NCBI RefSeq assembly: GCF_051020975.1
Contig: NC_135037.1
Coordinates: 7,378,001-7,442,000 of the forward strand
Direction of reading: 5' to 3'
Source of the DNA: Osmia lignaria lignaria
Taxonomy: Eukaryota > Arthropoda > Insecta > Hymenoptera > Megachilidae
DNA: 64,000 bases
This document shows positions 25,101-37,643 of the stretch, piece by piece. The translations under genes and the position numbers were made by a program. Numbering within the stretch: the first letter of the stretch is position 1; every line of letters begins with the position of its first letter. The notes below the pieces were generated by a model. It did not search any database. It was not told the DNA's origin and saw only the letters and a program-made list of their open reading frames with translations.

Positions 25101-26861
25101 TTGCATCGAATTCCAGATTTAACGTCGAATTTAATTCTAGTACATCGTTCAACTTGTATTCGAAACGGAAATTTCAATATTTTATAATTTCTTAATAAAA
25201 TAGTTTATTTATACGGAATCTAATAATTTTGATTGGAATACAGGAATTTCAGAATTTTATGAGTTTCATTTCATGGAAAAGAAAGTGTTATCTACCTTCG
25301 GTGAAAATTTTCGATGAAGTTTGTAGAATCGAAATTTACGAGGCAATTAATTGAATTCTACTTAATTGAACGTGTGAAACAAATTGAATCTCAATTGTGA
25401 TCTCGCGTCTTTCATTGTAATTATCAATTACAGTAAATTCCATTAGTAAATTAATTAGTATCTTCGATACGTGTATACATTCGCGAAAGCACTTCTCGGA
25501 AATCTTAAACGATCGCAAAGAGCTTTAGCTTAATGGTACGTTGCGAGAACAGAGGGTGCGAGAGTAAGAGAGAGAAAAATAGAGGAAGTTCTATTTTCTG
25601 CTCGAAACGGCACTCATTTTCCCGAAGTCTAAGAACAGTAATTTCCGCGCGGTAAGCCGCTTCCTCGCCGTGATTTCGATCTTATCTTTATGGATTATCG
25701 AAGATTACATGCCTTCATCGAAAAACATGAACAAGATAATTCGCTCCCACATCCGGACGGCCTTTATGCTAATTCAAAGCTTGATGCAACAGCGTTGTTT
25801 CGACTAATATTTGAAAATTTATCATGCCCGACACTGGTACTTATTTTTATACTTCACATGCATAAAATGTTACGAAAAGAAAGAGTACTCTTACTTGTTT
25901 AAACACATCGAGGTGAGGTTCCTTTAAATGGTCCGGCTTTTTTTTTAAAAGAATATATCTCGCTGCATCTGCGTTAAAATTACATCGTGATGGTATGAAT
26001 CTATCCCCCGGATAGAATTGCTTCGGATACTCGGGTACAGTGTACGGTCTGATGATTTGCGAGGTAGACTTTGTGGTTAACTGGCAAGTACAGACTGGAT
26101 TTTTCGGGATATCCTCCTAGAAAGAAAAACAATATGTTAATATTAAATCTCGACAGCAAAAAAAAAAAAAAAAAAAAAATAATATCACTAAAAAATTGAA
26201 AAATTAGAATTTTCAGAAAATTTTATAATTTTGTTAAAACGTTGCAAGAAAATGACAAATTGGTACAATAAAATATGAAATATGTAGATATAAAATTCTT
26301 TCGCTTGCATTTCGATTAATTCCAAGTTATGATTAGCACAATCGTAAGAATATATTATAGGTGTCGATAATGGAATCGTGTTCATTGGAGCGCGCGAAAC
26401 GAGTCAATATATTCACTCTTATCAGCGGAAGAGCGGAGGGAAGGCGATAAAGTCATCGGTTGTTGCATCGTCACCGGGCGTATTTTCCGGTCGTGAGCGG
26501 GCCCGCGACGCTAAACACGCGATGGCGGGGCGTTAAGATAGACTGGAAGGAAGCTGGCACCGGTAAAGGCACCGGGGCCATTAAATGTTGTACGTCGGGT
26601 AATTTATGGGGTGCGACAGAAGAAACGTAACCACCATCTACGTCCGTAGGTAGACATAATGCGACCCGGGGACTCGCATAAGAGCTGTAGTCTAACTCCT
26701 CGCTCTGTAACCCCCTTCGCGGTTCACGCATTTGCATAAAGCTGGACCGAGACGATGACCAGGAGGAAAGGGCGCTCGAGATTAAACGCTCGAGATTTCG
26801 CCGGCCGTGTTTCTTGCACGCTACTCACCTGGAAAATCCGATGGAATACCAGCTTATCCAT
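22018..26861 (-). CDS. cort: Cortex-like Cdc20-family APC/C activator, complete, eight coding exons
   Basis: This gene encodes an anaphase-promoting-complex co-activator that recruits substrates and stimulates ubiquitination. In flies cort acts in female meiosis, and in butterflies its locus controls wing pattern. Exons, minus strand in transcript order: 26861-26829, 26116-25895, 24345-24072, 23795-23637, 23540-23378, 23056-22849, 22773-22455, 22172-22018. Every junction is GT-AG and phase-consistent, giving 510 codons plus TAG. The ATG directly follows an in-frame TAA. Visible features are a C-box DRFIPSR (residues 49-55), a KILR-like KQVLRG (about 113-118), a Cdc20-type lead-in PRKRPLIG...ILDIPG (about 152-171), and a seven-bladed WD40 propeller (about 178-485) with landmarks HLIDWSSRNV, KALAWHPHDG and VNSILWNFD. 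The protein ends in Ile-Arg (509-510), the tail that docks on the APC/C. Blade sequences are much more divergent than in Fzy or Fzr, which favours Cortex over its paralogues. Family membership is near certain; the orthologue assignment is inference. Confidence 0.93.
22455..22773 (-). CDS. cort: cort coding exon 7, blades 5, 6 and start of 7
   Basis: 319 nt opening ALAWHPHDGS, which mirrors the ALAWCP of Cdc20. Blade 6 (ENLAWNKRSAELVVHWSC) and VNSILWNFDHTQL of blade 7 follow. The donor is TTAG|GTGAGC, phase 1. The upstream intron is only 75 bp. Confidence 0.94.
22849..23056 (-). CDS. cort: cort coding exon 6, end of blade 3 and blade 4
   Basis: 208 nt after TTATTTTGTTTACAG, reading GCKGLISVYSAKNGEYID and then LLSLAFSKDYRYLASSALD. 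The donor is AAA|GTATGT, phase 0. Confidence 0.94.
23085..23300 (+). mobile_element. GC-rich structured insert filling cort intron 5, with pseudoknot and hammerhead-like core
   Basis: A GC-rich block occupies about two thirds of the 321-nt intron 23057-23377. From the 5' end it holds a CCCCGG/CCGGGG hairpin (23116-23121 with 23138-23143), then GACCGCTAG/CTAGCGGTC (23143-23151 with 23185-23193). Next come two interleaved stems: TGGGGC/GCCCCA (23234-23239 with 23258-23263) and a perfect 13-bp stem (23241-23253 with 23275-23287). CTGATGA directly follows the first stem and GAAAC follows the second, as in hammerhead ribozymes. The block looks like a retroelement-derived structured RNA inserted antisense to cort. 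Ends and family are not resolved. Confidence 0.55.
23378..23540 (-). CDS. cort: cort coding exon 5, blade 2 and start of blade 3
   Basis: 163 nt between AATTTTAACAG and AC|GTGAGTG, reading DKLVICTISSKIKVYSVEKQ and then CACWSKDDQLIVT. It lacks a start codon, so it is easily missed by frame scans, but it supplies the blade absent between exons 4 and 6. Confidence 0.92.
23637..23795 (-). CDS. cort: cort coding exon 4, propeller blade 1
   Basis: 159 nt. The acceptor (CTAATGCTCGAAG) is weak but is the only nearby AG that keeps the frame into YRYHLIDWSSRNV. The donor GCAG|GTCGGT is non-consensus at +3. The next exon restores the frame exactly. Confidence 0.88.
24072..24345 (-). CDS. cort: cort coding exon 3, KILR-like region and propeller lead-in
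   Basis: 274 nt between acceptor ATACATATAG and donor C|GTAAGA, ending in phase 1. It contains AWQKKFMHQLM, KQVLRG and PLIGTMESILDIPG, the segments that precede the propeller in Cdc20 proteins. Confidence 0.93.
25895..26116 (-). CDS. cort: cort coding exon 2, C-box
   Basis: 74 codons, phase 0 at both ends, between TTTTTCTTTCTAG and GTAAGAG. It carries the C-box GDRFIPSR followed by a Cdc20-like segment with DAARYILLKKKPD. The 1,549-bp intron after it is the longest of the gene. Confidence 0.95.
26158..26179. repeat. poly(A) tract in cort intron 1
   Basis: About 22 consecutive A on the plus strand (T on the transcript strand), roughly 40 nt upstream of the exon 2 acceptor on the transcript. 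Confidence 0.9.
26829..26861 (-). CDS. cort: cort coding exon 1
   Basis: Eleven codons (MDKLVFHRIFQ) run from ATG at 26861-26859 to a strong donor, CAG|GTGAGT, in phase 0. The codon just 5' of the ATG is an in-frame TAA, so translation cannot begin further upstream in this exon. The 5' UTR lies above 26861. Confidence 0.82.
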
Positions 26862-26960
26862 TTAGGTAAGACGGCACCCTTCGCGTACGAACAAGAATAG
26901 GAGCGTTCGCTCGAAGATACTGTGAGACTAGGCCGTGGGAGAAAGTGAACGATTTACTGT
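26862..26960 (-). promoter_or_regulatory. probable 5' UTR / promoter of the cort-like gene
   Basis: The region directly upstream of the start codon on the minus strand contains TCTCACAGTATC, loosely like an arthropod initiator. No TATA box is evident. The transcription start is not resolved and further 5' exons cannot be excluded. Confidence 0.3.
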
Positions 26961-29900
26961 GAGAAGCTACGTATTAACATCTCCGTGATTTCAAACTGTT
27001 CGATGTACAAATAATAATGAAATTTTCAATAGAATTTCATTAATTAATAATCTAATTGAAAGAAAAGACTTCGGTAAATCGTGGAAACATTGTAGAATAG
27101 ATAAAAATATAATGAATGTTAATAATGTATGAGGATTATAAATTGTATCAAGATTTGCACTTCCAAAGGTGTAAGCCTCTATAGAATTTATTAGTCTCGG
27201 TACGGTATGGTGTTCGAAACTTATCGCGAGAAATTCCTATAGATATATTGGGTTCTTCCTTGTGCTGCACGACCAGCTAACGCGCTTCTGACTGGATTTC
27301 CGGGACGATGCTTTAAACGAGAAAGCAAAAAGGTGGCATCCTAATTCCGAGTTACGATGGCGATCCCTCGAGGCTGTTCTTCTGGCCGTAACGGTGAACC
27401 ATCGTCCATTTAAATTGTCTGTACCGCGATTTATTGCTTCTCGCTTCTGGTTTCTACATCGTGTCGTTTTCTTTTAGTGACATCACTGTAATTGCGAGCT
27501 AAGCTAAAATTAGCTTCGAAACACTCTTGCCTACGTTTCGCAGGTATGGGATAAGATTGACCCGGTTACGCTGTTCGAGGCGACCAGACGTGACATCCGA
27601 AGCCAATAAATCGAGTCGTACAACAACTGATTTGCATGAAGCTGAACCTTAAAAATTCAATACAGCTGGCTTGGCGTGCGTGGTAGAAAATTGAGGAGGA
27701 TTTTCCCATAGGCAGCGAAAACATAGAGGACCCCCAGCGAAGATGAGCAACCACCGTCCAAGTTTTGTCCAGCTCGTGCAACCAGACCTGTCTAGCCAAC
27801 ATTTCTTCTGTACAGGTAAGGTTGCAAGGTGCTCAAAGGGTTCTTCTATCGTTTACGACACGCAAATTTAACAGTAATTTACAATCATTTGTATATTATT
27901 TTTAGTTTGAAAAATAATATATTTTAATAAAAAAATTCAAACCGCTAGGACTGTAACCACTGTACAAATAAATTTTATTAAAATATAATCATTTAATTCG
28001 TGTATATTTATTATAGATTAGGCAAAAATAAAATTGTGTGAGTAAAACGATGCAAAATCCGACTGACCCATAAACTACCCTTAGATGCAAAGCAAAAGAC
28101 GATCGAAATTTAATTAAAACACTCTAGCCAAGTGGTCTCAGGAGCCATAAAAAATACTGTCCAATTATTCATCATATTTTTCGAGTCCCTTTCGGACAAC
28201 ACTTTACCTCTTTGAATCTGTCCTTCTTCCCACGGTCTTACTTTATATCAGCTCGAACCGGTCAGCAGATGACACGTTGCATCCGTAACGCGTACACATA
28301 TTACAATAGACTTCGCAAATAAGAATGCTTATAGACACAAGTAGCTGATCGAACAGCTACTATAAACAAAATTATTAAAAGTAGGTATGTAGTATAACAC
28401 TTATCTTCTCTTCAGGTTCAAGATGAACCTAAACCTCATCGAATACAAAGTGTTTTATACAATACATATTTTTAATAATATTTTATTTTATAATTTAATA
28501 CACGTAGCTGTATGGATAAAATAAGAACGAGAGGATTAGGGGAATTGCAGAGGAGAACATTGTCCATCATTCGGTTTCGGTCTTGAGAGTTCAGGGCAGG
28601 GAGCAAAAGTCTACCCTTCTGTCCTAAGAAAGAAAAACGAGTTATACTAGTCACAGGAGACATCATCCCCTACACCACCCCTGAACATAGGGAAGCTTAG
28701 GGTGTACGAGACCATTCGAAGCGGTCTTTTTTTCAAGGTAGACTGCATCACCTGCAACTATACTCCGGTGAATCAAGTTCGCAGGGGGTCTTCCTCGGAA
28801 AGGGTTGCGCAGAATAGCGTAACAAGGAATTAGGGGACAGTCAGAGCGACGTATGCGTCTTATAAAGTTGATGTGTTACGTGAAATGCGTGCGTGGCAGG
28901 AAACGAAAAGGCCATCACGCGAGATCGTACGTCTTTCAATCCTCTTCTTTCCTCTGCCTTTAGAAGAGCCTTACGTTCCCGTGCTACGAAACATACCGAT
29001 CTCGCTTCGTACTTTTATTTTCTATAGTAAGTTCACGTGCCAAGTTAACATTTTACGTGATTTTCCTACTGTTTTCATCGAAATGATACTAAATGGTAAG
29101 TTACATTCTGCATTTAATAAAATAAAAAATTTGCACCGGTTTATCAAGTTTTCTTTAAAAAAATGCAATAACTCGATATTGTCGAAAAATGTCTTCCAAG
29201 ATTTATTAGATTCACGAATGTACACGGTTCGTTAACGTTATCTTTGATTTCCTTGACGGAAAATAGCTGTTGTATATTTATGAATAATTCAGTCACACGG
29301 TATCGGTTTTGTACAAGGAAAACAAATTAATGGTATAAACGCAGCTCGCTCAGGTTGTACTCTTCATTCCGGAACGTCAAACGCTCTGCATATGCATCGA
29401 CGTTACGAGCACAGGTGCAATTGCACACGCAAGGTAGAAATCCCTGATCTGAATATCAAAGATGCCGACATACTGATCCGTTGCCATCGCTAAACGTTTC
29501 TACCTGGATCGATTACATAAAAAAAGTAAATGTTTATAAACGAACACCGTGGTTGTCAACAAGAATCGTGTCTGGTAATTGCAGCTTTGAAGTTTTCGCT
29601 AAGATTTTCGAATGCGACGTCCATGAGAATATTGTTCATAACCGGTTTTCATGTTTCAAATCAGATTATAATTGTTGATTAAAATATGCTGAACGTTCTG
29701 ACGGTCCGACTATTATGGATGCTGACCGGATGGAGAGTACGAGTAAAGAGAATTTTGAAATGTTGCAAACATATGTAGCAGAGCAAATGCGCTGCGTTCA
29801 GATTTTACCTTGATGTTATCGTGAAACTTCGCTACAAACTTTCCATACCGCAGCCGATACTTCAGCAACATATCTGTAGAAACAGGTTGTTCCACTAGCG

Positions 29901-31270
29901 AGACTCAGAATCTCGGTCTATAATACAGATATTCAGTTCACGCGTAGCGGGTGCAAATATAAAACTCGTCTGGAAAGAAATGTTGGCTAATGAATTAGTG
30001 CTGTCGGTATTAGCAACAGTCGTGCTTACGCGCGACAAATTATGCTGATCATATCGTTAAATTCTAAGGAAACGGTTAAATACTTATTAGAGGCACATAT
30101 GCACTGGTAGTAGCAATATATCAGCTAGTGAACCGTAACGACATTTATGTTTTCATACTTCTAACGATCAAAGTCATCATTTTTACGCTTTTTAAGGTGG
30201 CATTCTTGACAATAATTGGGTCAACCGACAGCGAAACAAAGCGTTACTGGTTTGTCATTCATTCGTCGATTCCTTATCGCGCGCTAATTATACGGTTAAC
30301 GATCCTTTAATAAACTTTATTTCTATTTTAAAAACCATCCGTGTAGCTAGGTATTACTTTAGATCTATACACGAAACTATTCGACTTGTCAGCACGATTT
30401 CTCGCATAAAATTTTAAATAATGAATCGATGTAAATGATCTAAACTCGTCCGGACGAAATTAATTCACGCCAGGCAAGAAGTTGTTCTCAGAATGTAAGC
30501 AGCTTAACAGGATCAACAGGATCAACCGTAAGATCAGCAGCAGCATCGTCGAGCATCGTAAGATTCTCCGTGGTATCGGTGAATCAATTTGAGGTAGCGA
30601 ACGCGAGGCGTACGAGTGACACAATACAAGAACTGTGTTCTATCTCCCTCCACTTTCGACACCCGTTACAACCGAGACATTAGATCGTACCTTAGACACG
30701 GCGATTGGCTCCCGTCGGACGCGAAGAGGTTGGGCTCAGGTGGGCCATCAGGTTCGCAGGGGGGATCCAAGATGCGATTGGCAGCAGGGAAAGCAACGAA
30801 AGTAGGGGGCTAAGCTACCGCGGAAGCCGTACTACGATCGTTCTATTGCACCGGAGAGTTCAACGAAAGAATAGGATTGCTACTACGCCGTGGAACATGT
30901 TCAGACGAGGGAAAACCTCGTCAGGAGATAGATGGAACGATAAGAAAGGCGAACTCTCACGTCGTATTAACCCTTGGATTTCATCGATAGTTCATTGCTT
31001 CCTTATCAATTTTCTAATTGATTATATCGTGGTAATTATAACGAATTAATTGTTATTAAGATAGATCAGAATCGATCAATTTATATTGTATTTTAGAAGA
31101 ATCAGTAATACCATCGTTATCTTCCGTCTAGATAAAAAATAAAGTTGATTTTCAGCATCTGAATTATTCTCGTCGCTATTAAAAATAGAAAAACATGACT
31201 GCGAGTTTGCTTCATTTTGGGCAGTGCATTCAACAATGATAAAACAATCCCCAATCACCATTTTTTACAC
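26961..31270. other. intergenic stretch upstream of cort, no gene seen
   Basis: Mostly AT-rich with scattered short frames. No splice-supported exon or recognised protein was found. Confidence 0.45.
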
Positions 31271-32448
31271 ACTAATATCTATTTTCCACAGTGCAACGTT
31301 GTAGTCGACATCGAAACGAGTTCAACGACCTCCAACACCGTGGCCTTGAAACGACCTTGAATAAAGAAAATGAGTATAGTATCATGATTGATTTGAAAAG
31401 AAGAGCAACGTTGTCGGAAGCCCTTCCGATGGTCGTCTGGTGGACGTACAAACGGACATTTAGCCGAATTGCCGCGTCCAGTTCGGTCCCCTGACCACAG
31501 CCAACTCAGCGTTCGAAGGAAAGAAGAGATTCGCCGGCAAGGCAAGCACGAGGGGGGCAATCCTTGCGGAGTGAGGTGGGGAAAAGGGTTGGGTGAGTAG
31601 CAGCTATCGAGTAAGGAGGGCGGGGAAGGCAGAGGAGAGAGTACGAAGAGGGGATCAAGGGGGGAAGGCGAGGAGCGAGCAACCACGCACGGCATCCTTC
31701 CTTCGGAGCCAAGTGAAGCGGCCGAACTGGTCCTGAAACACGGTGCAGTGCTCGAGCGGATTGTGGCGTGTCGGGTGCCCGGGTTCCGGGGGCCGGCGTC
31801 TGCAGCCCTCAGTCGTTCGCCGATGCCCCGACGAGGAGGAACACCGAGTTGTCCTAGGGCAAGGTCATCCCTCGTGCCTCGAATCACCCCGAGAATCGGG
31901 AGGCTCGCTCGGTACCCGGGCGTTCTCGCTGACTTTTCAGTGCATTCAGTTTCGCCTCGGCTACTCGCCGCGTTCGCGTCCGAAGAAACACCGTTCTCCG
32001 CTCTGTCGTTCATTCTTCCCGCGGACATTAAATTAAGGATAATAGCGTTTCCGATGTATCGTCATCCTCGAGGAGGTCCGCGATCAATCGGGCGGATCGA
32101 TAACCGGAAGAGAAGAACAGCTCTCCGGGAATCTAAGGACCAAGTAACAAGGTGATTTTTCAACGGAGTTTAAGTGACTCGGGGTTAATTGCCGATCGAA
32201 GACGTTGGTGACGGTAGAAGAATGTTAACACGAACGAGGAGCGAGAGGAGTAGTTGGTGTCCAGGTGTCCAGCTCCGTTTCGGTGTTTCCGTGGCGTACA
32301 GCATATCCGGAGATCGTCGACTGACTGACAAGTTCGATTCGGAGCGGTCGTGTGTTGTGACGCGTGACGAAGATAAATCGCGTTTTCACCGTATCGGCAA
32401 AGTGGACTATTAGAGGCTGTACACACGCGGGATCGAGAAAGACGAAAG

Positions 32449-32491
<43 letters not shown>

Positions 32492-33400
32492 GGACGAGGG
32501 GAGCAGACGAGAAAGGGAGAGAAATTGTTCAGCACGGTATGAGAGAGAAGAGGATAGAGGTGGAGGCTTAAAAAGAAGGAACGAGGCCGGGGTAGAATGA
32601 GTAACAGAGAGGAAAGGAAAAAAGGAAGAATCGGCAACTTCCTGCGAGTCGAGAACGTGAGAGAAAGGCCGCTTCGGAGCGTGTATAGCTCGATCGATAA
32701 ACAAACGTTCGTCGAAGCGTAATATCGAGGTGTGGACCCTCGTGCACCCTGGCCAATTGGAATGTCCATTTGCTTGGAAGCTGTTGCTTGTCATCTTATC
32801 TATTTTCAAGGATCCAACCTATCCTTATCTTCTTTTTTTCTTTTTATTTTCCTTCTCCTTCGATCGCGAGTCCCTATATAATTAACTGCTCGGAGGGAAA
32901 GAGGAGCATCACTCAAAGGGTTGTTCGCAAGCGGCTTATTTTCACGTCAAGAAAGCTGGCTTACCGGAAATCAACGTATCGGGACTGAACGAGAAGGCCC
33001 TCTCGCAACGTCCAGTCAAAGACCGCTTGACAGGTGTTGAGCTTCCGGTTCCACGACGCGGAGTTCATCGAGCGTTCTGCTACTCGACGAACGTATAATG
33101 CGGTTTTAATGCCAAAGGTGTCGGGTTTCATAAACGAACCGGTACGCGCGCAGTCAGCCTCGCGCGAGTTTGTCACGGGTCATTCACGTCGCGGGTTACG
33201 AAAAACGACCGGTTGAAATGAGTGTACGGCACGTGGGCGATCGGCGTAGTCGTGTTTCCTTTTTCCTCCTCGTTTTCTTCCATTCTGTTTGGAGACAGAG
33301 GATAACGGAGAAAGGACCAGGGAATAAAATCGTTCATCTTCGCAGGTGCCTAGTTAAGTGTAATAATAATAAAAATGAATTGATACGTGAAATGGTTACC
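31271..33400 (+). promoter_or_regulatory. CpG-rich island with possible promoter / untranslated first exon
   Basis: This is the largest GC- and CpG-rich block in the window, with purine-rich transcript-like sequence and many open frames on both strands. TTCAGT occurs twice at about 31936-31950, matching the arthropod TCAGT initiator. A downstream AAG|GTGATT near 32150 could be a donor. No coding sequence is recognisable. It may be the first exon of a gene with a long intron, or an enhancer island. Confidence 0.25.
32452..32490. repeat. (GA)n microsatellite
   Basis: A GA run with one or two interruptions. Confidence 0.92.
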
Positions 33401-36400
33401 GATTGAATTTTCGTGGGATTTTTGTTAACAATTGTTAAATGGAATTTAGTTGGAAAGACGATCATTGGAAACTGTGTGTATACGTTTTGTTGAACGACAA
33501 GTGATGAGTTCCTCGGTGAAAGTTTGAGACTGCGGTGACTTCGATGCCGCGCATAGGACGGATTTCCGGCGCCATTGGTAAGTTTCTAGAGTTCGTATTA
33601 GACCACGGTTCGAGAAGATATTTTAGACGAGCGTTTGCAATAGGATTTTTAGGAATTATTTCTCGGTGACTCTGGAATTTAATGGGACACAGTGACACTT
33701 ATGGCGGAAAAAGTTAGGCGCATTGTAAATAATAATTTTAATCACGCGAAACGATAAAGAAATATAAAAGGAATTCTTGAAATCGAATCAAATTAGACGA
33801 TTCATCGAAATCCAAACAGTGAGACGTTCTTGCACGTGTACCTACTCTTCTTGCACAATAAATATCTGATCGATAGGATCTCGATAAAAATGCTACCTTG
33901 TGCTTCGGGATAACTCCGTCGACAGTAGTAACGAGTCATCTTTGTTGATCAATCGGTAACCGGTATGATACAGCATTCCGTGCATCCTTTCCAAAGCTAT
34001 TTTCAATATGATACGCTTGGAACAGCTGAACCTTCGTTATCAAGATCTTCAGATTAGCAAAAACTATGCCACTTTTCCTCCTCTCTTCGTGGATCGCGGC
34101 AAATAACACGAGGAACTTTCCAATATCTGATCTCGAATGCTACAGGAAATTGAACTTGCTATTCTCAGCCTATTAAAGATTTTTCTTTCGTTTAGCTGAA
34201 TCATTTTATTTTATGCATCAACCAGAAACGAACGATTGTGGTAAGGTCGCATGACCATGTTCCTTGGCCTAACTAATTCCTAAACCGTGACACCGCCTTC
34301 AGCTTTTTACTCCGACACATTTCCAACAGTCATGCTCATACGCATTTCATGACAGAATGTTTCTTTTTCTAATGAAGTAGAATCGAAGGAAGAATATTAT
34401 CCGATAACGAGTTGAAGCATATACGTTGAAAAACATTTTCGTTACAAAGTATAGAGAAAATGTGAATTTTGCAAGAAGGAAAAATGAGGGCGATTCGTGT
34501 AGAAAGCTGTAAGTACATCGATAAACAGGGAAAAAATGAAGGGGTGTCGAGAAACTGGTAAGAACAGAAACGCAAAGGAAAGAAGAGGCTAACCAGATCG
34601 AGAAGGTAAATAAAGAAAAAGGGTTGAAGGTAGAACGCGTTCTGGTAACAAGCGAGTCCCTGACTCGTTATCATTGCAGCGAAGCCGTTAGAAAACTGAA
34701 AGATATCACGGTAGAAAGTTATCGAGCAAAACTAGATAATCTATGGTAGCAATCACGCGGGTAGCAATTCTACATTTTATTAGTAGAATTAACGTATTAA
34801 ATGGGCTGCACCGTCCAACAGGTTCAAATTGAACACAAATGGCTTATTAAGTTCCACGATTGATATAATATTTAGGATATATTTTTAACGCTTGATCATT
34901 AACAAATTGCAATATTTTATATTTCGTTACATCTTAATTTTACCGTTATAAAAATGCACAGTTGTCTTTCAACTACAAATCAAATAAGTACCATTTATGA
35001 TCTTTTATATTACAATTCTATAACTTTAATTTAGCAACAATAAATTTTACAAATGAAACTTTTATCCTCCCTGTGTATTTCTAATTAGAGTAAAAAATTT
35101 CAAAATATTCTCCCCAACACGTGTACTCCAAATTGTACCCAGTGTATGTAACACGGTGCACGGGAAAAAGGACGGAGTGCACACGAGAGTCGAGGGAACG
35201 AGAGAGGGAGCGAAACTGTTCGCGAATGAGCTACTTACTCCAATCGAGACGCAGCTACGAAGGAGGAGGAGGAGCAATAGGTAGGAGGTGACGTTGGAGA
35301 AAGAGTTGTGAAACGAAGAAACGCGCCTTACCAATCCACCTAGGATGTTACTATAACTCGTTACTCTTGTCAGTTAGCCTCTGGGAAATCGACGAGTTCG
35401 GAGCTTTTGGTTTCTCCTCGATGACCGTACAACATTTCCGCGACAGAAGAAGAATAAAATTTGGCAGGATAACAGAAACACAACTCTGCCGTTTGAACGA
35501 AAGTTCTAAAAATCGTAACGACTAATTAGAATGAAAGTAAACCGAAGAAGAATGGGAAGAAATTCGAAAGCTCGAAACATCGAACTCCGCCAGATAACGC
35601 AACATCCAGTAGAAAGAGGAAAGTCATTTATTTCCAGGTGGTACCAACAACACAGAGATAGATGACAGTTGACTAGCGACAGAGGATCGAGGATCCGGTA
35701 CGTTACAGCCAGAAATAAGAAGAAACGAATCCTCTCTATAGTTGCATTCCGTAGGGCGGACACCCGAGCATGATCTCCGTATTCGGTGATCGATCATTGT
35801 GACGTATCGTCGATCACGTGACGAGCAATCCTCGAAGCTTATCCAACCTCGGAGGATGCTTACATCTGATCCAACGCTAAAACTGGATTCGTACATATTA
35901 TCCCTATCCGACATGGAACCGTTCTCTATCAACTACATTAATTATCTCATTTATTTTTCGAGATATAAGAAATATAAAGTGGTTCTTTGCTAGACAGAAA
36001 TTCTTGTTTTAAACGCCACTTTCTTGGAGTGATAGTGAAGAAGATATAAAATATATATCTGGTATCAAGAGGAATATAATTTTATTTTCTTTCTATTGAA
36101 AAATCCCGACTGCGAAATACCAGTTCCAGCCTCTCCCTGAAAACAGTTGCACGTGATAGTAGCTCTACCAAAAACACGGCTCAACGCAGCCAATGACTTC
36201 CATAGATTCCGAGACCACTTCTTCGTGTCTTCTAAAAAAGGCCAAGGCGTGTCCGAAATAGAAACGCGATAATTAACCGGTTACCTTAGCGCTCATCCTT
36301 CTTTGTACGCTATCGAGAAGATATCATTAGGTAGCCGTTTTCGCTCAGTCATTGTACGAAACTATGCAAGTTCCTTCGGGATCGTATTTACTTGTAAAGA

Positions 36401-37643
36401 CGACAAGACGTTTTACGTGTTCAAGGAAAAGAGACTATGGGACGTCATTATCGTGATCGAAATGATTAAACCGAAGGACAGATACACTTGATTAAGGTAG
36501 CAAAATTTCTGCAGATTTCACCGACCGGTTTGTATTAACTGGTATAATCGTTAACGTTTCATTTAATTAACGATGCAGCGGGAAATGGGCGGAAGGTACT
36601 TAAAGATTCATTTCTGGATCTTCTAATTTTGTTTTTCTGCAATTAAGTGAAATGATCAATTTTATCATTATTTCCATTATTTCTCTTTTTGTATTTGTAT
36701 CTATTAAGTTGATGTGCATTAACTTTTAGTAAGACTATTAGTAAGACTATTTCTTACAATTATTATATACTGTCATCATTTCAAAAGCTGAGATATTCAA
36801 TAAAATACAATTTTATTATCGGATGCATGTAATTAACCATGCTATCTACTGATTTAGAGTTGAATGTTTTTATATCTTCATAAAAATTCTCACAAATGTT
36901 CTATAACTTTTGAGTAGGAATGTGTATTGTTAAAAAGTAACTATTGTTAAGCGATCGTACTCATGTCCAGTAAGAGGATCATTTATCTTACTTGCAAGTC
37001 ACCAATGGCAATCAACAAACCAGCATTAGGCGTTCGGTCCAGTTACGCGGTACTCATTGTTAGTTAGTGCCGTTCGTCGAAGATCGATCGATAGAGAAGA
37101 AAATCGAAAAATATCGGAAGCTTTGTTAAAATCGCTAGATAATTTCTAAACGAACGGGTTCGGTTACATTGTATGGAAATGGAAATTAATCGTCGCTCTA
37201 GACGTATTCATAGCTCACCGAACAAGATGCAATTTACTTTAAAAGGTTGCGCTTACGATCCTGACAACCGAGAATTACGGTTGACTTCGGAGCTCATTTT
37301 ATCCCGGTATTAACCTTATGCGAGTTTTAGCAGCGTCACGAAGGATTGCGTAGAGAAGCGAATACCATATGCCTTCAGGAAATCGGTGTACGTATGTCTG
37401 AAAAATTTCTCACCGAACGAGGCGACTAAAGCAAATAACAGGTATTAGAAGACATTACATTACATTAATGGCCGCATAATTACCGCGTAATTGAAAAATT
37501 AATAACACGCCGCATGGCGGGAAGCCCAGATGGTGTGAACATTTCTAGGGATATCGAATAAAATGCAGCGATCAGTGAATCTCGACGTACATATAGAACG
37601 CTTCGATTGTCGAATAAAGGACTAAAGTGAATATTTGTGATAT
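33401..37643. other. intergenic stretch, no gene seen
   Basis: Alternating AT-rich and purine-rich sequence. A short direct repeat (TAGTAAGACTAT twice) lies around 36728-36750. Confidence 0.45.

Noticed and set aside
26471..26737. 88-codon minus-strand frame considered as the first cort exon
   Set aside because: It has no donor in the phase needed. The ATG exon at 26861-26829 has a perfect phase-0 donor and a preceding in-frame stop.
31279..32028. 249-codon open frame on the minus strand
   Set aside because: Low stop density is due to high GC, and overlapping frames are open on the plus strand. The composition is typical of non-coding CpG DNA.
32225..32809. 194-codon open frame on the minus strand with a long Ser/Leu run
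   Set aside because: The run is the translated (GA)n microsatellite and the rest shows no protein-like pattern.
36771..36793. Sequence resembling the bantam microRNA
   Set aside because: The seed region differs, and bantam is essentially invariant among insects.
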